A stretch of DNA of 38,550 nt. It comes from Myxococcus llanfairpwllgwyngyllgogerychwyrndrobwllllantysiliogogogochensis. Lineage in GTDB: Bacteria > Myxococcota > Myxococcia > Myxococcales > Myxococcaceae. This document shows positions 23,877 to 33,241 of the stretch, piece after piece (position 1 is the first letter of the stretch; each line of letters begins with the position of its first letter). Where the stretch lies: assembly GCF_006636215.1 (NCBI RefSeq), contig NZ_VIFM01000088.1, positions 1-38,550 of the forward strand, written 5' to 3'. The position numbers were made by a program, and so were the translations under genes. The notes beneath the pieces were generated by a model, which ran no database searches, had not been told where the DNA came from, and worked only from the letters and a program-made list of their open reading frames with translations.

Positions 23877-26800
23877 TCAGGGGTCGCTGCTCGACAGGGG
23901 AAGCCAGGTGGGCTGGATGTCCGGCGTGACGACCCCCTGCGCGGGGAGGTCCACCTCCGCGCGGTGTATCACCCAGTGCGGGGCCAGGTGGTTCCTGCCC
24001 ATCAGGACGTAGGTGTAGCGGCCCGCGGGCAGGTGCTCGAACGTGGAGGTGGTGTCCGACGCGGTGGGAATCCCCAGCGTCTCCGCGAGGTGCTCCAGCT
24101 CTTCCCACGTGCTTGGGGCCAGCACGGTGCCGGCGAACAGGTGGTAGCGGAGGACCGTCACGGCATGCGTCGGGTTGGTGGCGAGGGGCGAAGGTCGCAG
24201 CTTCAGCGTGGCGCCGCCGTCCAGCTCCTGGAGGTGGATCACCTTGCGCTCGCCCGGCCCCAGCTTCACGCGCAGGGGCATGAAGCGGACGGTGTCTCCC
24301 TGCTGCGTCGTCGTCTCCCGGGCGATGAGGGTGTATTCCCCGGGCGCCAGTCCCGTCGCGTGGAAGTCGCCGCTGTCCTCCTCCAACATGACGGCCTCCG
24401 CGCCAGCCGGAGACAGGGGATGCAGGTAGAGGAAGGTGCTCACGGGCCGGCCCTCGCGGTCCTTCACCGTGCCATCCAGCCGGGCGCCCGTGGACACGCG
24501 CAGCTCCAGCGTCGTCTCTCCCGGGCCCACCTGCCGGCTCAGTGGCAGGTAGTCCGGATGGGAGGCCTCCAGGCGGAAGGAGGTGCCCGACTCCGTGGGA
24601 GGCAGCTCGAAGGCGCCATCGGCGGCGGTGCGCGCGTGCGCCAGGGATTGCTCCTCGGGGTCCTCCTCCCCCACGGACGGGGTGAGGGGGAGGTACGCCT
24701 GCACTTCCACGCCGACCACCGGTGCGGACGTCGCCGCGTCCAGCACCCGGCCGCGCAGCCGACGCCCCGCCTTGAGGACCACGTCACCCAGGTCCGTGTC
24801 CTGGCCCGGCTCCACGTGGACCTCCCGCAGCACGCGCGCGAGGCCCGGCGCCTCCAGCGTCAACCACGTGCGGCCCGGCTCCTCCACGGGGATGTGGAAG
24901 GTGCCGTCCGGCTCGCGAAAGAACTCCTCGTTGACCTCGAAGCGGGTGATGGGCGTGCGGTCCTCGCGCACCAGCCGGCCCCGGATGCCCCCCTGATAGC
25001 GCAGCACCAGCTTCACGTTCGTCGACCCGGCCGCCGCGATGACCTGGGGAGTTCGCGAGCGGGCCGACTCGTCTCCCTGAAGCGGCTCCGCTATCAGCTG
25101 ATAGCCCTCCTTCCTGACGCTGAGCCTGCACGGGGTCGGCGACAGGTGTTCGAGCGTGAAGCGGCCCTGCTCATCCGTGATGGCGCTGGAGGCGCCATGG
25201 AAGGGAGAGCGGCCGTGGTGGAAGAAGCGCGGGCGAGCGCCATCCTCGCTGGGGACGTAGGCGTGAATCTCCGCGCCGGGCATCGGCTTGCCGGCTTCGT
25301 CCACGACGAGCCCCGACAGCGACAGCCCCGGCTCCAGTCGCAGCGTCACCGTCTTCGTCTCCGCGCCCACGAGCACGACGGAGAGCGAGGCGCGGGGCGG
25401 GCCGCCCCGGTTGCGGATGGCCCGGAGGGAGTACCGGCCCGGAGCCATTCCCCGCAGGCTGAAGGCGCCCCGCGCGTCGGTCACGGCCTCGGTGGTGGCG
25501 GCGGAGTCCTTGCCGTCTTCCACCAGGGAGACCTGGATGGCGGGCAGCGGAGCGCCGTCGGTGGTCTCCACGGTGCCCTCCACACTCGCACCGCGTTTCA
25601 TGACCAGGCGCACGTCCTGGGAGGGCACCGGGGCCTGCTGCCACTCCGTGTCCAGGAAGCCCAGGGCCTGCGCCTTGAGGCGGTGGAGTCCCGGCTCGGC
25701 CAGGTTGTGCACGAAGCGCCCATTCTCGTCAGTCGACGTGTAGACGCTCTCCGCGTTGTTGAAGGGGTCGTCCACGTCCCCTGCCTCGAAGGAGGCGGGC
25801 GTGCCGTCGCGCCGGAGCTTCGAGTCGTGGCGCGACGGCATGGCGATGACCTCCGCCTCCGTCAGCGGGTTGCCCTCCGTGTCGGTGACGAGCCCCTCCA
25901 TGACGAACGCGCGCTTCAGGGTGAAGTCCAGGGGCGCCGGCGTCGCCGTCACCACCACGTCGCTCACCGAGAGGAACTGGTGGCCCACGGCGGACACCGT
26001 GAAGTCGTTGTGGCCCAGCGTCGCCGAATTGAACACGAAGCGCCCATCCGCCTCCGTCGTGACATCGGTGCTCGTGGACACGTCGCCGTGGGTGTTCAGC
26101 GTCACCAGCGCGTCCGGGATGGGCTGTCCCGCCTCGTCGCGCACCTGGCCCACCACCTTGACGACGGTGCCCAGATGCAGCGTCACCTCCACGTCGGCTT
26201 GCTCCTCCGCGAGCGTGGTCTCCGTCTCTCCCTGCTGGTCGCCCCGCCGCGCCCGTAGCACGTAGCTGCCCGGCGCCATGTCCTCCAGGATGAAGCGCCC
26301 GTCCGCGTCTGTGATTGAGGTGAGGGGGTCCTCGGCGTCGCTCTCGGGCTCGTAGTCGGAATCGTGGGCGCGGACCTGGACCCCCGGGACGGGACGTTCG
26401 TCCAGGAGCACCTGACCCAGGATGCGCCGGGGCCGGTGCAGCACCAGGTCCTCGGCCGAAAGCTCCTCCGGAACGAGGTTCGTCTGGTGCGCGGTCAAGA
26501 ACCCCGGACTGGAGACGACCAGCGCGTAGTCGCCCTCGGGCAGCGGTCCGATGCGGAAGCGGCCCTCCGCGTCGGTGCGGGTCTCGAAGTAGCGCGAGTG
26601 CTCGGCGTGGAACAGCGTCACGCTGGCATCCACCACGGGCCTCACGGCCTCGTCCACGACGCGGCTGGAGAACACGGCGCTCGGCTGGAGGACCAGCTCC
26701 ACGTCCTGCGCGTGGGTCTCCACGTCCAGCTCCAGCGCGGAGCCCTGGGGCCCCACGGCCCACAGCGCGACGCTGCCCTCGGGCAGTCCCTCCAGCACGA

Positions 26801-27221
26801 AGGTGCCGTCCTGGGCCGTGGTGGCGCGCGTCAGCAGGGGGGCCGTGCCCCGGCCTTCGTCGATGAGTCCTCGCAAGTCATGCAGGGCCCTCGGGTCCTC
26901 GCAGGCGGAGGAGGACAGGGGCGTCTCGACATCCTTGCCGCAGGGGAGGCCGGACAGGGACTCGCCGGGCAGGGCCCGCGACGCGGAGACCTCCACCCCC
27001 TGGGCGGGTGCTCCGTCCTCGGTGAGCACGCGGCCTCGGAGGGACAGCGAGCCGCGCGGCGGAGGCGTGGGTTCGCTGGGGCCGGGCAGCTCCCGGGAGG
27101 AGGGCCTGGAGACGGTGGGCGTGGCGTCGCCGTCGTCGGGGGCGCGGAAGGTGACGACGGCGATGACCGAGCTCAGGCCAATCACCCCGAGCATGAGCGC
27201 CACCACGGCTGGCCTTCGCAT
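23877..27221 (-). CDS. Anchored carboxypeptidase-regulatory-like repeat protein A (ten repeats)
   Basis: A 1114-residue protein. The ATG at 27221 follows GGAGGGG at good spacing and begins an N-terminal membrane segment (RRPAVVALMLGVIGLSSVIAVV), so the repeats are likely periplasmic. About ten beta-sandwich repeats of 85-100 residues follow, each opening like GxVxDxxGxPxxGxxV (e.g. GQVRDEAGQPIPDALVTLN, GLVVDEAGKPMPGAEIHAY, GRVLDAATSAPVVGVEVQAY) and closing with DGRFxLxxLxPGxYxLxA. This is the carboxypeptidase regulatory-like/transthyretin-like family. Repeat 1 has an insertion with two Cys (LPCGKD and SACEDP). There is no peptidase domain. Repeat order matches two paralogues at 29873 and 33242. 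It may bind glycans or proteins at the envelope; function unknown. Confidence 0.85.
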   Translation of the reverse strand: MRRPAVVALMLGVIGLSSVIAVVTFRAPDDGDATPTVSRPSSRELPGPSEPTPPPRGSLSLRGRVLTEDGAPAQGVEVSASRALPGESLSGLPCGKDVETPLSSSACEDPRALHDLRGLIDEGRGTAPLLTRATTAQDGTFVLEGLPEGSVALWAVGPQGSALELDVETHAQDVELVLQPSAVFSSRVVDEAVRPVVDASVTLFHAEHSRYFETRTDAEGRFRIGPLPEGDYALVVSSPGFLTAHQTNLVPEELSAEDLVLHRPRRILGQVLLDERPVPGVQVRAHDSDYEPESDAEDPLTSITDADGRFILEDMAPGSYVLRARRGDQQGETETTLAEEQADVEVTLHLGTVVKVVGQVRDEAGQPIPDALVTLNTHGDVSTSTDVTTEADGRFVFNSATLGHNDFTVSAVGHQFLSVSDVVVTATPAPLDFTLKRAFVMEGLVTDTEGNPLTEAEVIAMPSRHDSKLRRDGTPASFEAGDVDDPFNNAESVYTSTDENGRFVHNLAEPGLHRLKAQALGFLDTEWQQAPVPSQDVRLVMKRGASVEGTVETTDGAPLPAIQVSLVEDGKDSAATTEAVTDARGAFSLRGMAPGRYSLRAIRNRGGPPRASLSVVLVGAETKTVTLRLEPGLSLSGLVVDEAGKPMPGAEIHAYVPSEDGARPRFFHHGRSPFHGASSAITDEQGRFTLEHLSPTPCRLSVRKEGYQLIAEPLQGDESARSRTPQVIAAAGSTNVKLVLRYQGGIRGRLVREDRTPITRFEVNEEFFREPDGTFHIPVEEPGRTWLTLEAPGLARVLREVHVEPGQDTDLGDVVLKAGRRLRGRVLDAATSAPVVGVEVQAYLPLTPSVGEEDPEEQSLAHARTAADGAFELPPTESGTSFRLEASHPDYLPLSRQVGPGETTLELRVSTGARLDGTVKDREGRPVSTFLYLHPLSPAGAEAVMLEEDSGDFHATGLAPGEYTLIARETTTQQGDTVRFMPLRVKLGPGERKVIHLQELDGGATLKLRPSPLATNPTHAVTVLRYHLFAGTVLAPSTWEELEHLAETLGIPTASDTTSTFEHLPAGRYTYVLMGRNHLAPHWVIHRAEVDLPAQGVVTPDIQPTWLPLSSSDP

Positions 27222-27280
27222 GGTCCCCTCCCGTCGGGGGCCCACGCTAGCAGGGCGCTCGGGGCGAAGTCGCCGGGGGC

Positions 27281-27967
27281 TCAGGCGCGAGCGGGGAGCG
27301 ACTCCAGGCGGGCCTTCTCCGCGACGATGAGGTCCCGGACGTGGTCGCGCAGGACGGCGACGTCGTCGAAGCCGCTGACGTCCACTGGGGGCATGACCTG
27401 GACGTGGCAGTGGGCGGAGGTCTGCATCACCAGTCCATGCTTGGGCAGCACGCGCGCCGTGCCGGTGAGGACGATGGGGATGATGGGGCAGCGCATCTTC
27501 AGGGCGAGCGCGAAGGCGCCATCCTTGAAGGGCTTGAGCTGGCCGTCCGCGGAGCGCGTGCCCTCCGGGAACATGAGGATGGGGACGCCGCGCTCCAGCC
27601 AGCGCTCACTCAGCCGCATCATCTTGATGATGCTCGGCTTGTCGCCGCGCACCAGGGGCACGTAGCGGTTGAGGCTCATGTTCCAGCCGATGAGCGGCAG
27701 CCGGAAGTTGGCCTGCTTGGAGACCCACTTGAAGGGGCGGTACAGGCCGAAGAGGACGAGGATGTCGCCGAGCGACTCGTGGTTGGACACGAGCACGGCG
27801 GGCCCGTGCCACGGCAGGTGCTCGCGGCCGTCCACCCGCAGGTGCCACAGCGGGTTGACGTAGAAATACAGCTGCGCCCAGAAGCACGAGTACAGGTGCA
27901 GCACCCGGCCGTTGCGGTCGAACGGCGTGGTGACAGCCCACACCACGATGGCACCCAGGAAGAGCAC
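27281..27967 (-). CDS. 1-acyl-sn-glycerol-3-phosphate acyltransferase (PlsC family)
   Basis: Adds the second acyl chain to lysophosphatidic acid in phospholipid synthesis, or acylates a related lipid. The 228-residue form has a membrane segment at the start, the catalytic NHESLGD (His63, Asp68), KWVSKQANFRLPLIGW, FPEGTRSADG and CPIIPIVLTGT, the four PlsC blocks. The start is uncertain: the GTG at 27967 truncates the hydrophobic helix, and the frame upstream encodes IRLLFSILFWTFLALSSL without ATG, GTG or TTG before a stop. Homologues I recall begin MIRLLFS, so an ATT at 28019-28021 may be the true start. Several PlsC paralogues are common in myxobacteria, so plsC itself is not claimed. It lies about 60-110 bp after the CNBD gene. 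Confidence 0.82.
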   Translation of the reverse strand: MLFLGAIVVWAVTTPFDRNGRVLHLYSCFWAQLYFYVNPLWHLRVDGREHLPWHGPAVLVSNHESLGDILVLFGLYRPFKWVSKQANFRLPLIGWNMSLNRYVPLVRGDKPSIIKMMRLSERWLERGVPILMFPEGTRSADGQLKPFKDGAFALALKMRCPIIPIVLTGTARVLPKHGLVMQTSAHCHVQVMPPVDVSGFDDVAVLRDHVRDLIVAEKARLESLPARA

Positions 27968-28078
27968 CAGGCTGGAGAGCGCGAGGAACGTCCAGAAGAG
28001 GATGGAGAACAGGAGTCGAATGGCGCCCGCAGTGTGCCACAGGCCCGCGAGCGGAGGGCAAGGGAGTTGGGCGAGGTG

Positions 28079-29635
28079 TCACGCCCGCACGTGGATGGCC
28101 ACTGGCGCGGCGGGGAGCGGCAGGTGCGTCGGAAAATCAGAAGCGAGCTGATACTCCGATGACGCCAGTCGTGGCAGCACGACGAGCCGCGTGGCTTCGA
28201 GTGCCACCAGGGGCAGCGGCCGCTCCACTTCCAGGAACAGGGCGCCTCGCGCCGTCAGCCGGGGCGGCGCGTGGGTCAGCTCCACCGCGCCCGCCACCAT
28301 GAACAGATGGGAGCCCGGCGCCATCAGCAGCTGCTGTCCTGGCGCGAGGACATGCTCCTCTCCGCGCAGCAGCCACGCGCGTCGCTCCTTCCGGCCCAGG
28401 TGCGCATAGCGGCGCTGCCCCCGCAGCATGTCGTCGAAGAGGCGCTCCGCCAGGGTGCCCCAGACCTTCCTGCACAGGCCCGCGTCCTGCTCCAACAGCA
28501 GACGCAGCGCGGCGCCCGGAATCCGCACCACGGTGGAGGTCGCCGCCGTGCGCACCGTCGCCGAGCGCCGACCTCCCACGAGCGTGGAGAGTTCCCCGAA
28601 CACCGTGCCGCTGCCGAGCTGATTCACCAGGTCTTCATCGGCGCCGTTCCGGGCGAGCACGTACGCCGCGCCCCGCGCGAGCAGGTACAGCTCGTCGCTC
28701 ACTTCACCCTGGCGGAAGACATCGTGGCCCGCGGGCAGCTCCTGTATCTGGGCCCGCGCGGCGAGCGCCTTCAGTGCGCGCGTGTCGAAGTGGGCGAAGA
28801 GCGGCGACGACTTGAGCTGCCGCGCCACCTTCCCGCGCAGCAGGCGGGAGCCTCCTGGCAGCCGGTACGCCCACTTCATCGCCGTCTCCACGGGCTTGCG
28901 CAGACCGCGCCCGCACATGACGCGCAGCACACCGACGATGTTGGCCCGAGTCACCGGAGCGAGCGTCAACAGTCCGTGCCCCTGCGCGTAGCCGGGGTTG
29001 GCTTCGATGAAGTAGCGCGCGGAGAGCTTGTCGCACTGTCGCCAGTAGTCGCGCTCCACCTCGGAGTCACGGGTGCACCAGCCCACTTGGCGCAAGAGCG
29101 GGTTCGTCGGGTCCACGCGGGCGAGCCCGAACTCCGAGCCGAGCTCGTCGAGGAAGGCGCGCAGTGGGGAGGGAATGGGCTGCTCGCGGCGAGGCCACAG
29201 CTCGGTGCAGTACTTGGCGAACAGGGCGTAGCTGGAGGGGTGGACCAGCGCGCCCAGGTAGTACGCGGGGCGGCCCGGGTGACGCAGCAGGTACTTCAGC
29301 ATGTGGAACAGCCCGAAGCGTGTGTTGGTGTTGCCGCCCCGGTACGCGCGCAGCGAGCCGGCTTCCGCGCGGAACACCGCCGTCGTCACGCCGCCCAACT
29401 GCTTCTCGAAGACGTGCAACGCGAAGTAGCCGACGAGCGCGCCCTCTTCGTTGCGGTGGAGCTGAATCCAGGTGTGCTCGGCGGTGGATTCCACCACGTA
29501 CCTGGCGAAGCCCTCTTTCGTGACGCCCTCGAAGATTTCTTGATGCACGGCGTAGAGCGCGTCCGTCAGGTGTCGTCGCTGCTCGGCGGACAGGGACTGG
29601 GGGATGACGACCTCGGTGCTCGCAATGCGGGACAT
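28079..29635 (-). CDS. GNAT-like plus cyclic-nucleotide-binding domain protein
   Basis: A 518-residue protein. The N-terminal 180 residues (EGALVGYFALHVFEKQLGG, FRAEAGSLRAYRGGNTNTRFGLFHML) resemble a GNAT acyltransferase fold, though no clear acetyl-CoA loop is visible, so this is tentative. A linker of about 100 residues follows. Residues about 290-415 form a cyclic-nucleotide-binding domain: QELPAGHDVFRQGEVSDELYLLARG and the phosphate-binding cassette VFGELSTLVGGRRSATVRT with Gly347, Glu348 and a following Arg. The remaining C-terminal 100 residues look like a second, degenerate cupin-like sensor (APGQQLLMAPGSHLFMVAGAVELTHA). There is no HTH, so it is not a CRP-type regulator. The ATG at 29635 starts SRIASTEVVIPQSLS; the SD is weak. 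Confidence 0.78.
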   Translation of the reverse strand: MSRIASTEVVIPQSLSAEQRRHLTDALYAVHQEIFEGVTKEGFARYVVESTAEHTWIQLHRNEEGALVGYFALHVFEKQLGGVTTAVFRAEAGSLRAYRGGNTNTRFGLFHMLKYLLRHPGRPAYYLGALVHPSSYALFAKYCTELWPRREQPIPSPLRAFLDELGSEFGLARVDPTNPLLRQVGWCTRDSEVERDYWRQCDKLSARYFIEANPGYAQGHGLLTLAPVTRANIVGVLRVMCGRGLRKPVETAMKWAYRLPGGSRLLRGKVARQLKSSPLFAHFDTRALKALAARAQIQELPAGHDVFRQGEVSDELYLLARGAAYVLARNGADEDLVNQLGSGTVFGELSTLVGGRRSATVRTAATSTVVRIPGAALRLLLEQDAGLCRKVWGTLAERLFDDMLRGQRRYAHLGRKERRAWLLRGEEHVLAPGQQLLMAPGSHLFMVAGAVELTHAPPRLTARGALFLEVERPLPLVALEATRLVVLPRLASSEYQLASDFPTHLPLPAAPVAIHVRA

Positions 29636-29872
29636 GGTGGAGCGGTTCTCCGTTCTTCTGGCAGCGGGCCTGCGCGGCGCCGTTGCCAAGTAAGTCCGGA
29701 CATGACGAGCGAGGATGCCCACCAGGGGTGGATGCCGAGTCCTCAACGTCGACCGCGTTTCAGGGCACGCGCGCGCGTTCGAAGATGATGCGAGCCCTTG
29801 TACGAAGGTCTTGCTCGCGTCCAGGCCGTGCCGGGTGGAGCAGGGCGCGCGGGCGCATGTGCTGGGGCCGCC

Positions 29873-32800
29873 TCATGGCCGCGTGTCCTTGTGGGGCGTC
29901 CAGACGGGCGTCACGTCGCGCACCACCGTGCCCGCCTCGGGAATGTCGATGACCTCGCGATAGATGCCCCTCCGGTCGTTCGTCACGAGGAAGAGCGTCG
30001 CCTTGCCCGGCGGAAGGCTCCGGAAGGTCATTGTTCCATTCTCGCTGACTTCGTGAGGTAGCGAGCGTTCAGGCAGTTCGGCGTCCTGGTGGTTCAAGAC
30101 CGAGTGAGGGACCTCGCCCGCGAGCAGGGCCGTCACGCGGCGAGCAGGGCCGTTCACGCGCAGCTCCAGGGTGGCGCCCGCGGAGCGGGCCTTCAAGGTG
30201 ACGGAAACGTCGCCGCTCGAGGGAATCTGGACGTGTTGGGGCGCGTAGGTCTCGAAACTCCCTGGATGGGGGCTGGCTCGCGCCTGGTAGTCGCCTGGCG
30301 GGAGGTCTCGCACGACGACGCTCGGACCGTCTGGTGAGACTTCGACCCTCGTTCGGGACAGGCCCCTGTCTTCGCGGTCCAGGAAGACGGAAGCCCGCGC
30401 GGGCTGGCCCCGTGCGTCCAGGACGGAGACCTCCACCCGGGCGCCTTTTTCGAGGAGCACCGTGAGGCCTTCCTGGGGGCCCGGGGCGAGCGTCAGCCGC
30501 TTCGTGGGGTACCCTTCGGCCATGACATCCAGCGTGGTGGAGCGCTCGTCCACGTGAGGGATGGAGAAGGAACCATCCGGAGGCGTGAGCTCCTGGGTCC
30601 AGTGAGGCTCCAGCGGATCTCCGTGCAATGCCTCCGGGTTGATGAAGAGCATGGCGCGCGCCACCGGAGCGGAGGTCTCCGCATCCAGCACGTGTCCGGC
30701 CACCCTGCGTCCTGGGCTCATCCGGACCTCGCCCAGGTCCACCACCTCCGTGTCGTGATGCACCTCGACCTCGCGGACCACGGGCGCCAGGTTTTTCGCC
30801 CGGAGCACGACAGTCCATGAGCCCGCGCGCTCCACGTTCAGGGAGAACTCGCCGCGGGGATGCTCCACGGTGCGACCCCCGAGTTGGAAGCGGGTGAGGG
30901 GCTTGCCGTCGGGACCGGCCACGCGTCCGTGGATGCGTCCCTGTCGCGACATGACCAGGCGGACAGGCGGTCCTCCCTCTTGGGCATGAAGTGAATCCAG
31001 GCCGGGCTGGCCTCCCGTGGAAAGGGCGGGCACGAGGTGAAAGGCCTCCTTCGTCACGCTCAGCTCCACCTCCCGGTTCGGCAGATTCCGTAGCGTGAAG
31101 CGACCATCTGACTGGGTGCGAGTGAAGGGGTCCCTGGACGAGCGGTAATGGCCCGCTCGCCACGTGGGGGTGGCATCAGGAGGCTCATGGATGAAGACCC
31201 CGGCACCAGAGAGGGGTTGTCCCCCGAGGTCCTCGACTCGGCCGGACAACGTCCAGCCGGCCGCGAGGCGCAAATCCACGTGGGCCTCTTGTTGGTCGCG
31301 CAGTTCCAGGGGCTGGGTGGCGAAGCGCTCCACGGCTCCGGATTCGTGGGCGGCTTCGAGCATGAACCGACCCCGCTTCAATCCCCCGAACGCATAGCGG
31401 CCTTGCGAGTCCGTCCAGGTCTTGCTCACCGCGTTGTCCATCCATGGATTGCTCGCCAGGTCTTCCTTGGGAGGCACGGCCAACAAGCGCACGGGGAGCC
31501 CGGGCATGGGCGTGTCCAGCTCATCGAAGACCGTGCCGGAGACCGTGGCTCCCCGTTTCAAGACCCAGTGGACCTCCGCATCCGGGGCCCGGACCTGGAG
31601 TTCTTCCTGCCGGAAGAGAGGGTCCTTCGTGAGCTTCAGGAGGAAGGTTCCTGACTCGGGGAAGTTCAGGTGGAAACGGCCCTGCTCATCCGACAAGGCC
31701 TCGTAGGGCGCGAGGCGTCGTGCGTCGTCGGTCTTGGAGAAACGAGGGTTGTCGACCGTGATGAGCGCGCCTGGCACGGGCCGACCTGCTTCATCGACGA
31801 GGACCCCGTCGACCCAGAGTGGAGTGCGCAGGGTGAAGTCGAGCCGCTGCGTGCCGGGGGCCAGCTTCTGGAGGGATGCCCTGGCTCGAAAATGGCGAGG
31901 AGCGGTGACGTCGAGGTCGTGGGGGATGGGGGGCAGCGGGCCGAGCCGGTAGTGGCCCGTGGCATCCGTGGTGACCTCCGTGCGCCACTGGAGCCTGGCA
32001 CGCTCCAGGAGGGTGATGGTGGCGCCCTCGATGAAGGCTCCAGACTCGTCGCACACGGTCCCCTCCAGGAGGGTCGCGCGATTCAACTCCAGGATGACCT
32101 CGGACGCGGGGGCGTGGGTCATCACGTCGACCTGGGTCCTGGCGTGGAACTCGTCCCGGCTGGCATCGAGCTGGAACAGATGCGAGGGGAGTGCCTCGAA
32201 GGCGAAGCGTCCCTGGGCGTCCGTGGTGTCTTCGGTCCCAGGACCATGCCCCGTGCTGGTGAGGTCCCGCAGAAGGACTGTCGCGTTGGGGACAGGGGCT
32301 CCCTGGAGCATCACGCGGCCGACGACGCGTCGGGGCCGCAGGAGTTTCACGCGCATCTCCATCCGCGGGTCTTCAAGGGCGGGAAGCCAGCCGTCCTTGG
32401 CGAAGGCGAGGACATAATCGTCTCCGATGGGGAGGGGCCCGATGCGATAGCGCCCGCCGGCGTCCGTTTCCCCGTCGAAGAAACGCGTGGAACCCTGATG
32501 CACGACGGTCACCTGGACCTGGGCCAGGGGCGCGAGGTCCTCGTCGATGACCTGTCCCTCCAGGAACACGCCTTCCTCGAGCCGGAGCCGGAGCCCCTGT
32601 GTTCCCGCTGGGACATCCGGTTGCAGACGCGCTTCTCGCGAGCCGATGGCCCAGAGTGTGAAATCTCCCTCGGGGAGGTTGTCGAGGATGAAGCGACCGT
32701 CCTCCGCGGTAAAGGTCTCCGCGTACATGGGAGCTTCTCCCTGGCGCGAGAGGAGCAGCTCCAGGGTGGGGCCCGGGTCCGTGAGGAAACACAGCGGAAA

Positions 32801-33118
32801 TCGGTCACGGTCTCCGCGACGGTGAGGCAGCACCTGCTCACAGGTCAGCTCGGAGAGTGTTTGACCTGCCTCGGGATGCGTGGCCGTGACGCGGACTCCG
32901 GCGAGCGGGCCTTCATCTCCGAGCACGACGCCCTGGATGCTCAGCGTGCCTTTGGGACGTGGCGCGGGAGGCGGGAGCACGAAGCCCGTTCCCGTTCGAG
33001 GCGCGAGTGCTCGCTGGGTGGCTGTAGGCGCTTCGGGCTTTTGGGGAAGAAGCCCACCCAGGATGCCCGCCAGCACGAGAACTCCGATTGCGACCATCAC
33101 CCGTCGCTGCACCCGCAT
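29873..33118 (-). CDS. Anchored carboxypeptidase-regulatory-like repeat protein B (ten repeats)
   Basis: A 1081-residue paralogue of the proteins at 23877 and 33242. The ATG at 33118 has GGAGG upstream and begins RVQRRVMVAIGVLVLAGIL, a membrane anchor or uncleaved signal. A Pro-rich spacer leads to about ten repeats, each opening like GxVxDxxGxPxxGAxV (GQVIDEDLAPLAQVQV, GTVCDESGAFIEGATI, GVLVDEAGRPVPGALI, GHVLDAETSAPVARAM) and closing with DGRFxLxNLPxGxFxLxA. Repeat 1 again has two Cys (LTCEQV, FPLCFLTD), 16 residues apart. Repeat 8 has GPDGKPLTRFQL, shared with the 33242 copy. The C-terminus, IPEAGTVVRDVTPVWTPHKD, is nearly shared with that copy. No catalytic domain is visible. The downstream copy lies 123 bp upstream in transcription order, so the pair may be co-transcribed. 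Confidence 0.85.
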   Translation of the reverse strand: MRVQRRVMVAIGVLVLAGILGGLLPQKPEAPTATQRALAPRTGTGFVLPPPAPRPKGTLSIQGVVLGDEGPLAGVRVTATHPEAGQTLSELTCEQVLPHRRGDRDRFPLCFLTDPGPTLELLLSRQGEAPMYAETFTAEDGRFILDNLPEGDFTLWAIGSREARLQPDVPAGTQGLRLRLEEGVFLEGQVIDEDLAPLAQVQVTVVHQGSTRFFDGETDAGGRYRIGPLPIGDDYVLAFAKDGWLPALEDPRMEMRVKLLRPRRVVGRVMLQGAPVPNATVLLRDLTSTGHGPGTEDTTDAQGRFAFEALPSHLFQLDASRDEFHARTQVDVMTHAPASEVILELNRATLLEGTVCDESGAFIEGATITLLERARLQWRTEVTTDATGHYRLGPLPPIPHDLDVTAPRHFRARASLQKLAPGTQRLDFTLRTPLWVDGVLVDEAGRPVPGALITVDNPRFSKTDDARRLAPYEALSDEQGRFHLNFPESGTFLLKLTKDPLFRQEELQVRAPDAEVHWVLKRGATVSGTVFDELDTPMPGLPVRLLAVPPKEDLASNPWMDNAVSKTWTDSQGRYAFGGLKRGRFMLEAAHESGAVERFATQPLELRDQQEAHVDLRLAAGWTLSGRVEDLGGQPLSGAGVFIHEPPDATPTWRAGHYRSSRDPFTRTQSDGRFTLRNLPNREVELSVTKEAFHLVPALSTGGQPGLDSLHAQEGGPPVRLVMSRQGRIHGRVAGPDGKPLTRFQLGGRTVEHPRGEFSLNVERAGSWTVVLRAKNLAPVVREVEVHHDTEVVDLGEVRMSPGRRVAGHVLDAETSAPVARAMLFINPEALHGDPLEPHWTQELTPPDGSFSIPHVDERSTTLDVMAEGYPTKRLTLAPGPQEGLTVLLEKGARVEVSVLDARGQPARASVFLDREDRGLSRTRVEVSPDGPSVVVRDLPPGDYQARASPHPGSFETYAPQHVQIPSSGDVSVTLKARSAGATLELRVNGPARRVTALLAGEVPHSVLNHQDAELPERSLPHEVSENGTMTFRSLPPGKATLFLVTNDRRGIYREVIDIPEAGTVVRDVTPVWTPHKDTRP

Positions 33119-33241
33119 GCCGCCTCCGCTCGCCACGCCCGCGAATGCAGCCGCGGCTGTGTCCGGAGCACTGACACCTGGGCTGGGATTTGGTTCGCGC
33201 GGTGATGACTTTATCGCGAGACGTGCGCGTATGCGGGGCGC

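Noticed and set aside
23838..26258. Plus-strand frame of about 800 codons opposite repeat protein A
   Set aside because: The translation is His/Arg/Gln-rich low complexity, while the minus strand has ten regular repeats.
29636..29872. Gap of 237 bp between the CNBD gene and repeat protein B searched for a small gene or RNA
   Set aside because: No frame with a start, SD and coding texture and no strong hairpin was found.
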